Assembly: GCF_027111275.1 (NCBI RefSeq)
Contig: NZ_CP114286.1
Span: 2,170,001 to 2,234,000, forward strand
Origin: Flavobacterium luteolum
GTDB taxonomy: Bacteria; Bacteroidota; Bacteroidia; Flavobacteriales; Flavobacteriaceae
Reading direction: 5' to 3'
DNA: 64,000 nt
Shown: positions 8,545 through 16,920 of the stretch, one piece after another
How positions within the stretch are numbered: the first letter of the stretch is position 1
How the letters are laid out: each line of letters opens with the position of its first letter
Program-made: the position numbers and the translations under genes
The notes under the pieces: generated by a model
The model's database searches: none
What the model was told of the DNA's origin: nothing
Seen by the model: the letters and a program-made list of their open reading frames with translations, nothing else

Positions 8545-9677
8545 TAACAAACAGTTAAATAGGCATATGCGAAAGAGAATCTTCCGCTTTCTGGAACAGA
8601 TAATAAAATTTTATCTCCTTTTTTCAAATTTCCTGAACTCATCAATTCTTCAAGAGCCAAGTAAATAGAGGCAGAGCCAACATTTCCAACTCTAGAAAGA
8701 TTCATGAACCATTTGTCATCGCTCATTCCGATACCTTTTTCATTTAATCCTTTTTTCAATCCTTCAACAAAAAAGTTAGAAGAAACGTGAGGAATAAAAT
8801 AAGTAATATCTTCCGATTTAATATTGTTTTTATCCATGGCGTCTTTCATGCTTTGGGCACCTTTTGACAGGATAAATTCGTCTAATAATTTAACATCTTG
8901 TTTGATTGAAAAAACAGATTCGTTCAACCATTGTTCTGGAGAATAATCGCTCCAGCCTTTAATTTCGCCGTTTTCCAATTTATCTCCTCCGGCATACATA
9001 CAGGTTTCTAATTCGTACGCATACGAAAAAGCTTCCATCCATTCGATTTTTAGCGAAATTGGCCCTCTTGGTTTGTTTTCTAATAAGAAAGCACCGGCAC
9101 CATCTGACAACATCCAACGAAGGAAATCTTTTTTGAAAGCAATAATTGGCTGTTCTTCAAGGCTTTTTAAATTATAGGCCTCGTGATTGTATTTTTGAGC
9201 ATTCAGCCAAGTAGAAACTTTTTCTGATCCTGTGCAGATTGCGTTTTTTGAATTTCCAGATTTTATAGAAAGAAAACCAAATTTAAGAGAGTTCATTCCG
9301 GCACAGCAAACTCCTGTTGAAGAGTTCAATTCTACCGATTTATTTTTTAGCAGACCATGAACCATCGCAGCGTGCGAAGGCAGAAAAATGTCGGGAGTTG
9401 AGGTTCCGCATGAAAGTACTTCTAAATCTTGAGGCGTAAAATTTTCGTCGAATAATGGTAAAATGGCATTTTTGGTTAATTCGGCATTGCTGTGAGTACT
9501 TTTTCCTTCTTTGTCAACAGCGTAATATCGGCTTGTAATTTTATTATTGCGCAAAATAATGCGTCTTGCTTTAGAAGCAGTATCATTGATAAGGCCCAAG
9601 TAGGCTTCCATTTCATCATTTGAAACGGCTTCGTTTGGCAAATATTTTGCAGCTTTTGTAATATATACTTCAAACAT
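8544..9677 (-). CDS. darB: DarB-type 3-oxoacyl-ACP synthase III (dialkylresorcinol ketosynthase)
   Basis: This 377-residue KAS III-type enzyme has Cys125 in GVCCAGMNS, His in IPHVSS and Asn in RVGNVGSAS, the Cys-His-Asn triad of FabH-like enzymes. DarB condenses a beta-ketoacyl thioester with an enoyl thioester to form the cyclohexanedione precursor of 2,5-dialkylresorcinols. It lies immediately downstream of a DarA homologue, the diagnostic darA-darB pair, which gives the alkylresorcinol half of flexirubins. It precedes two dehydratase genes with translational coupling. Confidence 0.92.
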   Translation of the reverse strand: MFEVYITKAAKYLPNEAVSNDEMEAYLGLINDTASKARRIILRNNKITSRYYAVDKEGKSTHSNAELTKNAILPLFDENFTPQDLEVLSCGTSTPDIFLPSHAAMVHGLLKNKSVELNSSTGVCCAGMNSLKFGFLSIKSGNSKNAICTGSEKVSTWLNAQKYNHEAYNLKSLEEQPIIAFKKDFLRWMLSDGAGAFLLENKPRGPISLKIEWMEAFSYAYELETCMYAGGDKLENGEIKGWSDYSPEQWLNESVFSIKQDVKLLDEFILSKGAQSMKDAMDKNNIKSEDITYFIPHVSSNFFVEGLKKGLNEKGIGMSDDKWFMNLSRVGNVGSASIYLALEELMSSGNLKKGDKILLSVPESGRFSFAYAYLTVC

Positions 9678-9694
9678 AATTTAAATTTCGTCTT

Positions 9695-10597
9695 CTAAAC
9701 TCCCTGATAATATTGAGTTTCCTTTTTTATAGATTTTAACTTAAGCGGATAGGTAATAAGGTGCAATATATACACTATTGGTGAGATTAACCATATCGCA
9801 AGGAATAAATAAACATTAAATACTTTAAGCAGCTGTTTTCGGTTTTTTTGATTTTTATAAATGATATTTGACCATTTATTAAAAATTTTATTGGCCGTTT
9901 TGTCAACCGTTACCAGATATGAACTTATTTTTACAGCGCCAGCATCAACTAATTTGGGCTGTAATTGCGCTAAATTATTTTGCTGTAAAGAATCAAGCAT
10001 GATTTCTCCAAACTGACTCGATTCTTGTATGTCTTTTTCTGAAACTCCAGGAAGCGGAAAAATCCCTAAATATTTTTTCTTAACCCCAGAGAACATCCAT
10101 TCTACAATTGTTATAACGCTGATTAAATTTCCAACGCGGTCTACCAAAGCTACGTTTCCAACCAAATTGGCATTGGCTTTTCTCAGCAAAACTTTGATTT
10201 TTTCCTGAGCCATAATCCACATGTTTCTCGAACCGCTGATGGTAATAACAGGCGTATTGTTCAAAATTTTCTTAGCATCTTCGCTTTTCAAAAATGAATT
10301 GATCGGAATGGAAGGCGATAAATACCAAACTTGATAATGAAATAAAACCAAGTCAAATTTTGTATTTAAAATTTCTTCTGGAACTGGTTTTAATGCGGTC
10401 GGAATCTGTAAAAATGATTCTGGAAATGCATCAAAAAACGAATCTTTGTTCCAAGGAAATGGAAAGGGTTTTTCTAATTGTATTTCGTGAAAAGTAACAT
10501 TTATTTCATCTGAATTTAGGAATGGTTTTGCAATATTTCTTGCAATAGATTCCAACTGTCCAGATTGCGTATAATAAATTACGAGAACATTTTTCAT
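9695..10597 (-). CDS. darA: DarA-type dialkylresorcinol aromatase
   Basis: The 300-residue protein opens with the flavodoxin-like segment VLVIYYTQSGQLESIARNI and ends with a hydrophobic helix (about 262-284) and a basic tail, matching DarA proteins. DarA aromatises the cyclohexanedione produced by DarB to the 2,5-dialkylresorcinol. Pairing with the adjacent darB is the main support. The C-terminal hydrophobic helix suggests membrane association. A candidate promoter (TATTTTTG on the minus strand) lies just upstream, so darA may start a sub-operon. Confidence 0.92.
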   Translation of the reverse strand: MKNVLVIYYTQSGQLESIARNIAKPFLNSDEINVTFHEIQLEKPFPFPWNKDSFFDAFPESFLQIPTALKPVPEEILNTKFDLVLFHYQVWYLSPSIPINSFLKSEDAKKILNNTPVITISGSRNMWIMAQEKIKVLLRKANANLVGNVALVDRVGNLISVITIVEWMFSGVKKKYLGIFPLPGVSEKDIQESSQFGEIMLDSLQQNNLAQLQPKLVDAGAVKISSYLVTVDKTANKIFNKWSNIIYKNQKNRKQLLKVFNVYLFLAIWLISPIVYILHLITYPLKLKSIKKETQYYQGV

Positions 10598-10623
10598 TTA
10601 GGTTTTTTGGCTTTGGTGGTCAG

Positions 10624-10631
10624 CAAAAATA
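10624..10631 (-). promoter_or_regulatory. candidate -7 element upstream of darA
   Basis: On the minus strand the 137-bp gap upstream of darA contains TATTTTTG, an exact match to the Bacteroidota -7 consensus TAnnTTTG, about 27 bp before the start codon. No convincing TTG -33 element is visible at the right distance. This would allow darA-darB and downstream genes to be transcribed independently from the upstream part of the cluster. Confidence 0.45.
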
Positions 10632-10734
10632 AGTAAATTTATTTAAACGAATTTTCTTATTCCTGCGAATGGCCTAGAATTCCTAAATTTTTGATTTATT
10701 CAAAAAAAATGAAGTTAAAAGAGTTTATTCGGTG

Positions 10735-11634
10735 TTATTTTGGCAATGAATCTTTGTTTTCTAACTGCTTCCAAAAATCAAAATAATTGAACCATTGTAA
10801 TGGATAACGATTCAAGATGCTTTCTACGCTTTTTACATATTCTTTCAAAAGCGCTTTTTCGTCTCGATGTTTTACTTCGGCTTCTCTTGCATACAAATGA
10901 TAATGAAGATTTGGCTCTTTCATTACATAAACAAAAACTACTGGAACTTTTAATCTTGAAGCAATTAAAAACGGACCTGCAGGAAAATTGGCTTCTTTGC
11001 CCAAGAGGTTTTCAGAAAGCGATTTTGTTCCTTCAAAATAACGATCGCCTGTAAAACAGATTAATTCGTTTTTGGCCAAAGCGGCATTGATCTCAAAAAT
11101 ATGAGAGAGGTCTTCCTTGATAATAATAAACTTTACAGTTGGTTTTTTAGAAACGCTTTCAAGATAATTCTTGATAGCAGAATGTTCTAAATCTGTTGTA
11201 ACAAGATTGATTTGGAAATTAAGATCAATATCACCCAAAAAATGTTCGGCAATTTCAAAATTACCAACATGTGCACTAATAAGAACGCCACCTTTTTTCT
11301 CGGCAAGTAATTTTTTTAGTGTTTCTATTCCGTCAAATTCATAAGTAAATTTGTTTCGCATTCCTGCTGAAATAGAAACTTTATCAATAATGGTCTGTCC
11401 AAAAGTATAGTAGCTTTTGAAAACCATTTTTTTGGATTTGAAATAGGAGTATTGAAGTCTTTCTTTAAAATAATAGAAAATGGCTTTGTTGCTTTTTCTT
11501 AGAAATAAAAAATAATAAGAAGCAACAAAATAAAGTAAGACATAAGCAGCTTTTACACCCGCTTTTTGAATTAAAAAAACGAATATTTTATAACCTAAAA
11601 CAGTTCCTTTGGATTTACCATCCCATTGACTCAT
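10735..11634 (-). CDS. lysophospholipid acyltransferase of the LpxL/HtrB family
   Basis: The 299-residue protein has an N-terminal membrane helix (about 28-48) and the LpxL-family catalytic HX4E motif, seen as SAHVGNFEIAE, followed by downstream conserved GDRYFEG and FPAGPFLIA blocks. In aryl polyene clusters such acyltransferases are thought to transfer the polyene chain onto a lipid or resorcinol acceptor. It is directly followed upstream by an ACP gene (start adjacent to the ACP stop). A role in joining the polyene acid to the dialkylresorcinol is plausible but inferred. Confidence 0.86.
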   Translation of the reverse strand: MSQWDGKSKGTVLGYKIFVFLIQKAGVKAAYVLLYFVASYYFLFLRKSNKAIFYYFKERLQYSYFKSKKMVFKSYYTFGQTIIDKVSISAGMRNKFTYEFDGIETLKKLLAEKKGGVLISAHVGNFEIAEHFLGDIDLNFQINLVTTDLEHSAIKNYLESVSKKPTVKFIIIKEDLSHIFEINAALAKNELICFTGDRYFEGTKSLSENLLGKEANFPAGPFLIASRLKVPVVFVYVMKEPNLHYHLYAREAEVKHRDEKALLKEYVKSVESILNRYPLQWFNYFDFWKQLENKDSLPK

Positions 11635-11889
11635 TTAAGCTGATTTGGCTTTTATTTTAGTCTCGATTAAGTCATAAAAACTTTGAAAATCAGAAATTCC
11701 AACAAAATCTGCTTCCACTAGTTTTACACCAAAGTTTGCCTCTATTGAAACGACTAAATCAACATAATCCAGACTGTCTAACCCAAGTGTATCTTTTAAA
11801 TTAGCATTTGGTTCAATGTCGTCACTATCAACTTCAAATTCATCAACTAAAAAACCATTAATTTTTGCTATAATCTCTTCTTTATTCAT
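11635..11889 (-). CDS. acyl carrier protein of the pigment cluster (second)
   Basis: The 84-residue protein carries the phosphopantetheine site LGLDSLDYVDLV and the usual four-helix ACP pattern with acidic surface. It overlaps the ketosynthase gene by 8 nt and abuts the acyltransferase gene, a ketosynthase-ACP-acyltransferase block. It is distinct from the ACP at 353-610, which suggests that the polyene and alkyl chains, or different steps, use different carriers. Confidence 0.94.
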   Translation of the reverse strand: MNKEEIIAKINGFLVDEFEVDSDDIEPNANLKDTLGLDSLDYVDLVVSIEANFGVKLVEADFVGISDFQSFYDLIETKIKAKSA

Positions 11890-13117
11890 TGTTCAATTTA
11901 AACTTTTTAACCACCAACGCAGAGTTGGTTCCTCCGAAACCGAAAGAATTGGACAAAAATATGTCAAATTTTTTGTTTAACGTAGTTTTAACTAAATTTA
12001 ATTTTGACGCATCTTCATCTGGAGTTTCCAAATTGATGTTTGGCGCGATAAAATCGTGCTGCATCATTAAGATAGAATAAATGATTTCGCTGGCTCCAGC
12101 CATCCAGCATTCGTGGCCAGTCATTGATTTTGTAGAACTTACTGGAGGATTTTTTTCTCCAAAAACTTCAAAAATAGCTTTGGCTTCATTAGCATCTCCA
12201 ACAGGTGTTGAGGTTGCATGAGCATTTATATATTCAATATCTGAAGCTTCTAATTTTGCATCGTCAAGTGCGCGTTTCATTGCTGTTGCTGGCCCTTCTA
12301 CGTTTGGTGTTGAGATGTGTCCGCCATTTGATGAAAATCCGTAACCGCCAATTTCTGCAATGATATTGGCACCACGCGCAATGGCAGATTCGTAACTTTC
12401 TAAAATTAAAGTTGCACCACCGCCACTCGGAATTAAACCGTCACGACCAATATCAAAAGGTCTTGAAGCTTTTGTAGGATCGCCTTCTCTGTTAGAAAAA
12501 ACACCTAATCCGTCAAAACTGCTCATGGCATATTTATTAATTTCCTGAGCGCCGCCAGTAATTACAATATCTTGGAAACCGCTTTTAATTAAAAAATAAG
12601 CCAAACCAATAGAGTGAGATCCGCTGGCGCAAGCTGCACTAACTGTAAGATTGATTCCGCGCAGTTTAAAAATCGTAGAAAGATTCATCGTTACCGTAGA
12701 ATTCATCGACTTAAAAATAGCACCAGAACCAATAAGTGCAGTGTCTTTTTTCTCGCGTACAATATCTGTCGCGTCAATGATAGCTTTAGAAACGCTGTCG
12801 TTTCCGTACATAATGCCTACTTCGTGTTCATCAAAAAAGGCATCATCAATGTTAGCATTTTTTAATGCTTCTATAGTAGCCATATAAGCATACTCGGTTT
12901 CTTCACCGATGCTCATACGTTGTCTTCGCGTCAATAAATTTTTAAGATCGGCTTTCGGAACCATCCCTGTTAAGGCCGACTGGAAACCAAATTCTTTACG
13001 TTCAGAATCAAACTGAATACCAGATTTTCCTTCGTATAACGAATTTTTTACTTCGTCTAAAGAAGTTCCGATACAAGAATAAATTCCCATTCCAGTAATT
13101 ACAACTCGTCTATTCAT
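11882..13117 (-). CDS. beta-ketoacyl-ACP synthase (FabF-type) of the pigment cluster
   Basis: This 411-residue condensing enzyme has Cys163 in VSAACASGS, His in NAHATSTPVGD and His in TGHECWMAG, completing the Cys-His-His triad. Note HATST replaces the usual HGTST. It likely elongates the aryl polyene chain from the 4-hydroxycinnamoyl starter. It is followed by its ACP and preceded by a FabG-like reductase, a minimal elongation set. The housekeeping FabF of the genome is at 53036-54289. Confidence 0.93.
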   Translation of the reverse strand: MNRRVVITGMGIYSCIGTSLDEVKNSLYEGKSGIQFDSERKEFGFQSALTGMVPKADLKNLLTRRQRMSIGEETEYAYMATIEALKNANIDDAFFDEHEVGIMYGNDSVSKAIIDATDIVREKKDTALIGSGAIFKSMNSTVTMNLSTIFKLRGINLTVSAACASGSHSIGLAYFLIKSGFQDIVITGGAQEINKYAMSSFDGLGVFSNREGDPTKASRPFDIGRDGLIPSGGGATLILESYESAIARGANIIAEIGGYGFSSNGGHISTPNVEGPATAMKRALDDAKLEASDIEYINAHATSTPVGDANEAKAIFEVFGEKNPPVSSTKSMTGHECWMAGASEIIYSILMMQHDFIAPNINLETPDEDASKLNLVKTTLNKKFDIFLSNSFGFGGTNSALVVKKFKLNNE

Positions 13118-13203
13118 CGTCTTTCAAAAGTAATTTTTTATCCTTAAAGTGTAATTTTCTATGTTTAAAAATCCTTAAAATAATCTCGCAAACATAGTAT
13201 TCT

Positions 13204-13935
13204 TTAAGAATATATTCCGCCGTTAATATTGATAATTTCTCCTGTAATATAGCTTGCTTTTTTAGAAATCAAAAAGCTTACCAAATCTGCTACTTCTTCG
13301 GCTTCGCCAAAACGGTTAACCGGAATAAGTTTTAGTAATTCTTTTTCGTCCAATTCGCTCGTCATGTCAGTTCTAATGAAACCTGGAGCGACAGCATTTA
13401 CAGTAATATTTCTTTTGGCAACTTCTTGAGCCAAAGCTTTGGTCGCTGCTACAATTGCGCCTTTTGCAGCCGAATAATTGGTTTGTCCTGCAGTTCCTTT
13501 TACTCCAGAAACAGAAACCATATTTACGATTCGACCATATTTGTTGCGTAACATTTTTTGAATAAAAAATTGTGTAACATTAAAGAAGCCGTTTACGCTT
13601 GTATTCATAACGCCATTCCAGTCTTCTGGTGTCATCCACATAAAAAGACCGTCTTTTGTGATTCCGGCATTGTTTACAATTGCCTCAACCAATTTTTCAG
13701 GATTTGCTTCCTGCCAAGTAGTTAAAACATTTTGTACGTTTTCAAAATTAGAAACATCAAAACCTAAGATTTCTCCTGTCGCGCCTAATTTTTGTACTTC
13801 TTGTAATGTTTCTTCGGCAGCTGTTTTATTCGAATGATAATTAATCAGAATATGATAATCGGATTCTACGGCTAGTTTTTTACAAATCGCACTTCCAATT
13901 CCTCTCGAACCGCCTGTTACTAATACACACTTCAT
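13204..13935 (-). CDS. 3-oxoacyl-ACP reductase (FabG-like SDR)
   Basis: The 243-residue SDR has the nucleotide-binding GGSRGIG motif at residues 8-14, NNAG, catalytic Ser in VSVSG, and YSAAK, and ends in GEIININGGIY, all typical of FabG. It would reduce 3-ketoacyl-ACP with NADPH during polyene synthesis. It precedes the ketosynthase gene by 86 nt and follows the WG-repeat gene, from which it is separated by a stable hairpin. Confidence 0.92.
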   Translation of the reverse strand: MKCVLVTGGSRGIGSAICKKLAVESDYHILINYHSNKTAAEETLQEVQKLGATGEILGFDVSNFENVQNVLTTWQEANPEKLVEAIVNNAGITKDGLFMWMTPEDWNGVMNTSVNGFFNVTQFFIQKMLRNKYGRIVNMVSVSGVKGTAGQTNYSAAKGAIVAATKALAQEVAKRNITVNAVAPGFIRTDMTSELDEKELLKLIPVNRFGEAEEVADLVSFLISKKASYITGEIININGGIYS

Positions 13936-13961
13936 TGATGTAGGGTTTATTTTTTATTCGT

Positions 13962-14002
13962 CATAAATGAAACCGCTTTAATAGAATGCGATTTCATTTA
14001 TG
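13962..14002 (-). promoter_or_regulatory. hairpin between WG-repeat gene and fabG-like gene
   Basis: Two 15-nt arms, CATAAATGAAACCGC (13962-13976) and GCGATTTCATTTATG (13988-14002), pair completely except for one position. In minus-strand RNA that position is a U.G wobble, but in plus-strand RNA it is a C-A mismatch, so folding is favoured in the cluster transcript. No U-tract follows in the minus direction, so it looks more like an mRNA-stability or processing element than an intrinsic terminator. Confidence 0.55.
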
Positions 14003-14031
14003 CAAATGTCTAATTTATTTGGGAATAAATA

Positions 14032-15258
14032 TTATTTCTTTTTTTTCGGTGCTGGTTTTGCAGCTGTTTTTTTTGCAGTTGGCGCTTTGGTTTCCTCTTT
14101 TGGTTTTTCGGCAGGAGTTACAGCTGGCTGAGGTTTTTCTGCACTTTTAGAAAACAGTTCGGCATTTTCAAACCATTGGTTGGCTAATACAGTTCCGTCA
14201 GGTTTTAGAAATCCCCATTTTCCTTCGTTTTTTACTCGTGCAACGCCATCAATAAAACCTTTATCTTGTTGTACAAACATTGCAATTATGGCATTTGCAG
14301 TAATGCCATATTGAGTTGGAATAACCAGTTTTCCAGATTCATTTATAAATCCCCAATTGCTTTCTTTTACAGGAGCCAAACCGTTTGTACTAAAAACTTC
14401 TGCATCACTGTATGTTGGTTCAATCACAAATTTTCCTTCTGGATTAATAAATCCCCATTTTTTTCCAACTAAAACAGGAGCTAGATTTTTCGAAAACGCT
14501 TTTCCTTTATCATAAATAGGAAGAATTGCCCAATTTCCTTTTAAATCGATGTAACCAATTTTTCCGTTCTTTTTGGCAAAAGTTAAATCCTGAATTTCAA
14601 AATCCCAGATTTTTTCGGCTCCGTCAACCGGAATAAATTTTCCGCTGTTTACCAATCCGAAAGTTTTATCTTTTCTTGCCCAAGTTGTTCCTTTAAAATA
14701 ATTTCCAACTTCGGCATAAACTGGTTCAACCAATTCTTTTCCGTTAGTATCAATAATTCCCCAGTTTTTGTTCAGTTCCACTCTCGCGTAACCATTTTCA
14801 AAAGGTTTGATCTGATCGTATTTTGGTTCTAAAACAACAGTCATTTTGTTGTTGATTAATCCCACTTTATTGTTTTGTCTGAAGAAAGCAACTCCGTCAT
14901 TAAAATCAAATACTTTGTCCGTAGTTGGTCCTTTTTGAACTTCTCCTTTTGTATTAATATAAACCCAGTCTTTTTCTTTTTGTACAACTGCGATTCCGCT
15001 GTTAAAATCTTTAGCATCTTTAAAATCGGCTGGAATTATCCAAGTTCCTTTGGTATCGATAAATCCCCATTTTCCGCCATTTTCTACGGCAGCTAAGCCT
15101 TCAGAAAAACTTTTAGCAGATTTATATTGAGGTTCGATTTTGAAAGATCCATCCTTAGAGATATATCCAATTTTAGAATTTTTCTTAACTAATGCTAATT
15201 CTTGACTATTAACAAATTGAATGCAGCTTAGCAATAAAAAAACAAGAGACTTTTTCAT
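14032..15258 (-). CDS. secreted WG-repeat protein
   Basis: From ATG at 15258 the product (about 408 residues) has a signal peptide ending near FVNSQ, then about nine repeats of the KWGFIDxxGxxVIxPxY type (WG beta repeats), and a low-complexity Pro/Ala/Lys tail ending in four lysines. WG repeats are structural, and their role is not established. It lies between the ammonia-lyase (41 nt away) and the ketoreductase genes on the same strand, so it is probably co-transcribed with the pigment genes. A periplasmic or outer-membrane scaffold role is conceivable, but nothing in sequence proves it. Confidence 0.85.
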   Translation of the reverse strand: MKKSLVFLLLSCIQFVNSQELALVKKNSKIGYISKDGSFKIEPQYKSAKSFSEGLAAVENGGKWGFIDTKGTWIIPADFKDAKDFNSGIAVVQKEKDWVYINTKGEVQKGPTTDKVFDFNDGVAFFRQNNKVGLINNKMTVVLEPKYDQIKPFENGYARVELNKNWGIIDTNGKELVEPVYAEVGNYFKGTTWARKDKTFGLVNSGKFIPVDGAEKIWDFEIQDLTFAKKNGKIGYIDLKGNWAILPIYDKGKAFSKNLAPVLVGKKWGFINPEGKFVIEPTYSDAEVFSTNGLAPVKESNWGFINESGKLVIPTQYGITANAIIAMFVQQDKGFIDGVARVKNEGKWGFLKPDGTVLANQWFENAELFSKSAEKPQPAVTPAEKPKEETKAPTAKKTAAKPAPKKKK

Positions 15259-15298
15259 GATTTTAAGATTCAATATTAATACTGTAAATTAAAGATTT

Positions 15299-16819
15299 TT
15301 AACTGTTTATCAAATAATCTTTTACTTTTTGAACAAAAGGATACATCACTTGGTCCTCCTTAAATTCTGGAATTATATTTCTGATATCGTCGTACCATTT
15401 TTTTGTTGTAGACGAAATTTGATCTTTTTGTTTTAAATAATCGATTGCCTGAACAATTGTGATCAATTCGATTGCCAAAACTTCAAAAGAGTTTTCAATT
15501 ACTTTTGATGTAATAACCGCAGCATTGGTTCCCATACTTACAATGTCTTGATTATCATTGTTGTTTGGGATACTATGTACGTACATTGGGTTGGACAACA
15601 TTTGGTTTTCTGCCGTTGTTGAAGTCGCTACGAACTGAACTCCCTGCATTCCGAAATTAAATCCTAATGTTCCTAAGTTTACAAATGGAGGAAGTATTTC
15701 GTTGATTTTTGAATTCAATAGATAATTCAATTGACGTTCTGCCAGCATCGTTAATTTCGTAATAACGATTTTCAGTTTATCCATTTCAAGCGAAATATAA
15801 TCTCCGTGGAAATTTCCGCCGTGGTAAACGTGTTTATTTTTTACGTCTATAATTGGGTTGTCGTTTGCCGAGTTAAATTCGTCTTCCAGAATAGAAGCGA
15901 CATTATTTATAGTTTCTAAAACTGGTCCTAAAATTTGAGGAACACAACGTAATGAATAATATTCCTGAACTTTTTCTTTGAAGATTTCTTCGGTATTTTC
16001 GCCAGAATATAAATGATCTTCTCTTTTACGGATTAAAGTACTGTCAGAAAGATTTTGTCTCATTCTTTCTGCAACTTCCTGTTGTCCTTTATGACGTTTA
16101 GTTTGGTTTAATTCTTCAGAGAAATGATCGTCATAAGCTTGAACCAATTCGTTAATTGCACAAGAAGCTTTTAATGACCAGTCTAATAATTTTTTTGCAT
16201 AATGAACATTTACAACTCCAATTCCTGTCATTACAGAAGTTCCGTTGATTAATGCCAAACCTTCTCTAATTTCTACTTGAATCGGTTTTAAGCCTTCGAT
16301 TTCGAAAACTTCTGAAGTTGAATGTCTTTCGCCTTTATAAAAAACTTCACCTTCGCCAATCAAGACTAAAGCTAAATGTGATAATTGTACTAAATCTCCA
16401 CTAGCACCAACACCACCGTGTTCAAAAATTAAAGGCGTAATATCTCTGTTGATTAATTCTGCCATTAAATGAATTACAGAAGAGTGAACTCCTGAATTTC
16501 CTAAAGAAAGTGTATTTAATCGAGCTAAAATTGCTGCTTTTGCGCACTCTGCATTTAATGGTTTTCCAGTTCCAGAAGAGTGGCTTCTAATTAAATTATA
16601 TTGCAATTGAATTTGATCTGACTCTTTAATTCTGTATTGAGCCATTGGACCAAATCCTGTATTTACGCCGTATATTACTTTGTTTCCTGAGAATTCTTTT
16701 AAGAAATTAAAACTTTCGTTTACTCGATTTAAAACCACATCGCTTATGGCAACTTTGCTTTTTCCAAAGATTATGGCTTCAAATTCTGCTAAACTTAGAT
16801 ATTCATTTATTGTATTCAT
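15299..16819 (-). CDS. tyrosine ammonia-lyase (aromatic amino acid lyase family)
   Basis: The 506-residue enzyme contains the MIO-forming Ala139-Ser140-Gly141 in GGVGASGDL, the catalytic Tyr50 in VIYGVNTGFGP, and the FNSANDNPI and PMYVHSIPNNNDNQD blocks of the HAL/PAL/TAL family. From memory it is nearly identical to the characterised F. johnsoniae tyrosine ammonia-lyase. It would deaminate L-tyrosine to 4-hydroxycinnamate, the flexirubin polyene starter. The selectivity pair is Ser79-His80, which by the usual rule resembles histidine ammonia-lyase. However, no hut genes are nearby, and the pigment context argues for tyrosine. Confidence 0.92.
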   Translation of the reverse strand: MNTINEYLSLAEFEAIIFGKSKVAISDVVLNRVNESFNFLKEFSGNKVIYGVNTGFGPMAQYRIKESDQIQLQYNLIRSHSSGTGKPLNAECAKAAILARLNTLSLGNSGVHSSVIHLMAELINRDITPLIFEHGGVGASGDLVQLSHLALVLIGEGEVFYKGERHSTSEVFEIEGLKPIQVEIREGLALINGTSVMTGIGVVNVHYAKKLLDWSLKASCAINELVQAYDDHFSEELNQTKRHKGQQEVAERMRQNLSDSTLIRKREDHLYSGENTEEIFKEKVQEYYSLRCVPQILGPVLETINNVASILEDEFNSANDNPIIDVKNKHVYHGGNFHGDYISLEMDKLKIVITKLTMLAERQLNYLLNSKINEILPPFVNLGTLGFNFGMQGVQFVATSTTAENQMLSNPMYVHSIPNNNDNQDIVSMGTNAAVITSKVIENSFEVLAIELITIVQAIDYLKQKDQISSTTKKWYDDIRNIIPEFKEDQVMYPFVQKVKDYLINS

Positions 16820-16920
16820 TAAATCGATTTTGGTTGCGCTAATTTAATTTTATTTATCAAAATAAATGTAGTTATTTTGATGATGGCAAATGTAGGTTAA
16901 TTAATGATAATAATTCTAAT
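16820..16920. promoter_or_regulatory. divergent control region between ammonia-lyase and halogenase-like genes
   Basis: This 101-bp gap holds the start region of two divergent units of the pigment cluster. On the minus strand TACATTTG (16895-16888) matches the -7 consensus for the lyase operon. Next to it is an imperfect inverted repeat at 16856-16882: the left arm is ATCAAAAATAA, the right arm TTATTTTGAT, with one bulged A and a 6-nt spacer. Its position suits an operator for coordinated control, but no regulator gene is adjacent. Confidence 0.5.

Noticed and set aside
15299..16819. Histidine ammonia-lyase of a hut operon
   Set aside because: There are no hutU, hutI or hutG genes nearby, and the gene heads a flexirubin-type cluster.
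16856..16882. Perfect palindrome between lyase and halogenase-like genes
   Set aside because: On recounting, the left arm has an extra A, so the repeat is imperfect; it is kept only as a tentative operator.
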